A stretch of DNA of 6,092 nucleotides from Nitrososphaerales archaeon TH1177. GTDB lineage: Archaea; Thermoproteota; Nitrososphaeria; Nitrososphaerales; Nitrososphaeraceae. The stretch spans positions 1 to 6,092 of the forward strand of contig JAATVJ010000324.1 of assembly GCA_014523515.1 (NCBI GenBank). Direction: 5' to 3'. The position numbers and the translations under genes are program-made. This document shows positions 5,969-6,092 of the stretch, in pieces. The notes beneath the pieces are model-generated. The model had not been told where the DNA came from, searched no databases, and saw only the letters and a list, made by a program, of their open reading frames with translations. How positions within the stretch are numbered: position 1 is the stretch's first letter; each line of letters starts with the position of its first letter.

Positions 5969-6092
5969 TTATTTTGTCAATTTCTTTTCCCATAATATAC
6001 TGGAATATAACATCTCTGGTACTAATTTTTTAAATGGAACTCCTGAACCGTCATAAAATTTTGTAAACCATTCGTATAAATGAAGCCTAAGA
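5969..6092 (-). CDS. C-terminal 40 codons of an unidentified protein (partial)
   Basis: An open frame enters from the right edge (first full codon 6091-6089) and ends at a TAA at 5971-5969. The visible 40 residues begin LRLHLYEWFTKFYDG and finish with SSILWEKKLTK. The frame looks coding: it is rich in aromatic and charged residues (Trp twice, Tyr three times), which is not what random AT-rich DNA gives, and the other two minus-strand frames hit stops. No family is recognised from this fragment. The gene starts outside the window. Downstream of its stop lie the inverted repeat and then the zinc-ribbon gene on the same strand, the latter with its own likely promoter. Confidence 0.6.
   Translation of the reverse strand, partial: LRLHLYEWFTKFYDGSGVPFKKLVPEMLYSSILWEKKLTK

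Noticed and set aside
1..6092. CRISPR array, insertion sequence or defence/toxin system
   Set aside because: No regularly spaced direct repeats, transposase, terminal repeats or defence domains were found on either strand.

Overview
The window reads as a piece of an AT-rich archaeal chromosome, most likely from the Nitrososphaeria (Thaumarchaeota). Hand counts on a few lines give roughly 20-37% GC. The evidence for an archaeon is a bifunctional fructose-1,6-bisphosphate aldolase/phosphatase, a short (222-residue) archaeal-type triosephosphate isomerase, and a type IA topoisomerase of archaeal layout with two C-terminal zinc-finger modules. TATA-like boxes also sit about 26-30 bp upstream of several start codons, as expected for leaderless archaeal transcripts. 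The assignment to Nitrososphaeria rests on remembered family resemblance, chiefly of the aldolase/phosphatase, and is an inference.

Layout from left to right. A one-domain O6-alkylguanine-DNA alkyltransferase (39-374, +) is followed by a 124-bp spacer and a nitrilase-superfamily amidohydrolase (499-1332, +). The amidohydrolase runs tail-to-tail into a type IA DNA topoisomerase (1316-3415, -), with the two coding ends overlapping by 17 bp. A 151-bp divergent promoter region separates the topoisomerase from the aldolase/phosphatase (3567-4703, +). Triosephosphate isomerase (4731-5399, +) follows after 27 bp, apparently in the same operon. Convergent to it is a small membrane protein with a C-terminal zinc ribbon (5456-5758, -). 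The right edge holds the last 40 codons of an unidentified minus-strand gene (5969-6092).

The clearest functional unit is the aldolase/phosphatase plus isomerase pair. The isomerase interconverts glyceraldehyde-3-phosphate and dihydroxyacetone phosphate. The bifunctional enzyme condenses them to fructose-1,6-bisphosphate and dephosphorylates that to fructose-6-phosphate. Together they cover the triose-to-hexose part of gluconeogenesis. The alkyltransferase (repair) and topoisomerase (DNA topology) are housekeeping functions, and no link between them and the sugar genes is visible.

The least explained stretch is the 210-bp gap 5759-5968. It contains a nearly perfect 14-bp hairpin, a locally GC-richer segment and a consensus-like TATA box in the right place to start a short plus-strand RNA of about 90 nt. 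A 36-codon minus-strand reading frame overlaps the same segment. No CRISPR array, insertion sequence, tRNA or rRNA was seen. Most of the window is ordinary chromosome, and the candidate small RNA is the only sign of something possibly undescribed.
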